Below, one piece after another: positions 63,228-64,000 of a stretch of 64,000 bases of DNA (positions within the stretch are counted from its first letter, which is position 1; the number at the start of each line of letters is the position of its first letter). This DNA comes from Neomoorella sulfitireducens (GTDB lineage: Bacteria; Bacillota; DSM-521; Neomoorellales; Neomoorellaceae). The notes under the pieces are model-generated. The model was not told the origin of the DNA. It saw nothing but the letters and a program-made list of their open reading frames with translations, and ran no database searches. The translations under genes were made by a program, and so were the position numbers. Where the stretch lies: assembly GCF_024733845.1 (NCBI RefSeq), contig NZ_JANRHG010000002.1, positions 186,001 through 250,000 on the forward strand. The letters run 5' to 3'.

Positions 63228-63871
63228 TAAGATTTTTATTTATAGCATTCTGCTCTTCCAATTTTAATAAAAAGTGGCTCTTTATAACCCTTGTACATCA
63301 TCCCTTCATAACTTTTTAATTTTTGATAGCATAATTAGAATGGGGTCCGCTAGATAACGTTTACCTTAAATCATTACAGGAATATTCATAGCATCACCTC
63401 TGGGTTATAGACTTAATTCCGACTATTTAAGTACTTTACTTCTGTCATTTTTATCTTTTTGAATTAAATTATTGTAATATAACCTCTGTTTTTGTTTGGT
63501 TGATAGAATTGTTTTATTTAACTATTTCCCTGTAAAAAGTACTATATAGCCATAAAGTAAGGCAGAAATGTATAACTATTTACAACTCCAACATGACCCT
63601 TCCCTGTGGTTGCCTGTTTTTACAGGGGTGAAAAGGAGAAGAAATCCGCCTATTTGGTATAAAAATTTTTCCATCAAAACGGTATCCGGAAGCCAATTAC
63701 AGTATTATTTTACTTCACTAGCGTTGCATAAAAAAATTATAAACATGTCAAGAGCGATTGCGCCCTAAAATCAGCCAAATTCCTAAAATAACCTGGCCTT
63801 GCAAGAAAAAACTCCTTATACTAGAGATTAAGGGTAGTCCTTGCCCCAACCTCTAACATAAGGAGGCCAAA
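63228..63871. other. AT-rich intergenic region
   Basis: About 640 bases with no convincing gene. A 66-codon frame (63568-63768, plus) has no ribosome site and an odd composition. The region is distinctly AT-richer than the rest of the window. The part from about 63790 is probably the left end of the insertion sequence whose transposase begins at 63872. Confidence 0.4.
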
Positions 63872-64000
63872 ATGCAAGGCAAGGATACCACATTATCCTC
63901 ATTTCATCAACTGTTTGTTCTGCTTTCTAACGACTATTTTTGGCAATTAACCGCCGGTATGGGGGTCGATAAGTACGCTAAGAAGCTAAATTCCCTTCAA
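63872..64000 (+). mobile_element. Transposase gene, 5' part (IS4-like, cut by window edge)
   Basis: ATG 63872 follows a near-perfect AAGGAGG and opens a frame of 43 codons to the window edge, starting MQGKDTTLSSFHQLFVLLSN and continuing through DKYAKKLNSLQ. This resembles the DUF4372-type N-terminal domain of IS4-family transposases. Catalytic residues would lie outside. Terminal inverted repeats cannot be checked because the right end is not in the window. Confidence 0.55.

Noticed and set aside
63568-63768. 66-codon plus-strand frame before the transposase
   Set aside because: No ribosome site, no recognisable domain, AT-rich intergenic context.
1-64000. CRISPR arrays, tRNA and rRNA genes
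   Set aside because: No regularly spaced repeats and no tRNA or rRNA-like stretches were noticed on either strand by eye.

Overview
The window looks like the chromosome of a spore-forming, anaerobic, thermophile-type Firmicute of the Moorella (acetogenic Thermoanaerobacterales) kind. Reasons: spo0A, spoIVB, spoIIM, spoIIAA-AB-sigF and dacF are all present; the methylene-tetrahydrofolate enzyme folD stands beside genes for the electron-bifurcating transhydrogenase NfnAB; and an OLE RNA with its partner gene oapA sits between ispA and dxs, an arrangement known from extremophilic anaerobic Firmicutes. Most genes are on the minus strand, with dense operons, GTG/TTG starts and strong purine-rich ribosome sites. 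The species name is inference.

Layout. 1-4.3 kb: the 5' part of an SNF2-type helicase gene, divergent from a ChrB-N protein/P-type ATPase operon with a palindromic operator over its promoter. 4.3-8.3 kb: aminotransferase, fumarylacetoacetase-family hydrolase, dodecin-like protein, a HepT/MntA pair and YjbQ. 8.3-13.9 kb: a small catabolic island made of a YheO-like regulator, dicarboxylate/amino-acid symporter, threonine-synthase-like PLP enzyme, RidA, and a divergent two-gene UxaA/SuyAB-type lyase. 13.9-29.4 kb: sporulation and housekeeping (sigF operon, dacF, deoB, xerD, spoIIM, nudF, spo0A, spoIVB, recN, argR, nadK, tlyA, dxs, oapA). 29.4-30.1 kb: OLE RNA on the minus strand with its own promoter. 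30.2-35.8 kb: ispA, xseB, xseA, folD, nfnB, nfnA. 35.9-44.8 kb: MFS exporter, Kae1-like protein, nusB, Asp23/AmaP envelope-stress genes, biotin carboxylase plus a carboxyltransferase fused to an AccB-type carrier, an NlpC/P60 hydrolase and a cyclophilin-like protein. 44.8-45.7 kb: a second HEPN/nucleotidyltransferase pair. 45.9-53.6 kb: six genes (iolM-iolN-iolG-iolO-uxaB-uxaA in transcription order) that fit a complete oxidative, hydrolytic myo-inositol route of the Thermotoga type to 2-keto-3-deoxygluconate. 53.7-63.2 kb: Na/Pi symporter, a shortened PolX-like protein, a PPi-type phosphofructokinase, an MBL-fold hydrolase and a ferric/hexose-phosphate-type ABC importer. The right end is AT-rich and holds the start of a transposase gene.

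The two most noteworthy systems are the OLE RNA/OapA ribonucleoprotein locus, which no protein-coding call explains, and the inositol cluster, whose gene-by-gene chemistry forms a closed pathway. Smaller points are an apparent sigma-H promoter placed so that a hairpin masks the spoIIAA ribosome site only in read-through transcripts, a carboxyltransferase-AccB gene fusion, and a transporter-phosphofructokinase operon suggesting uptake of a phosphorylated sugar. All functions are read from sequence motifs and gene order; no database search was run.
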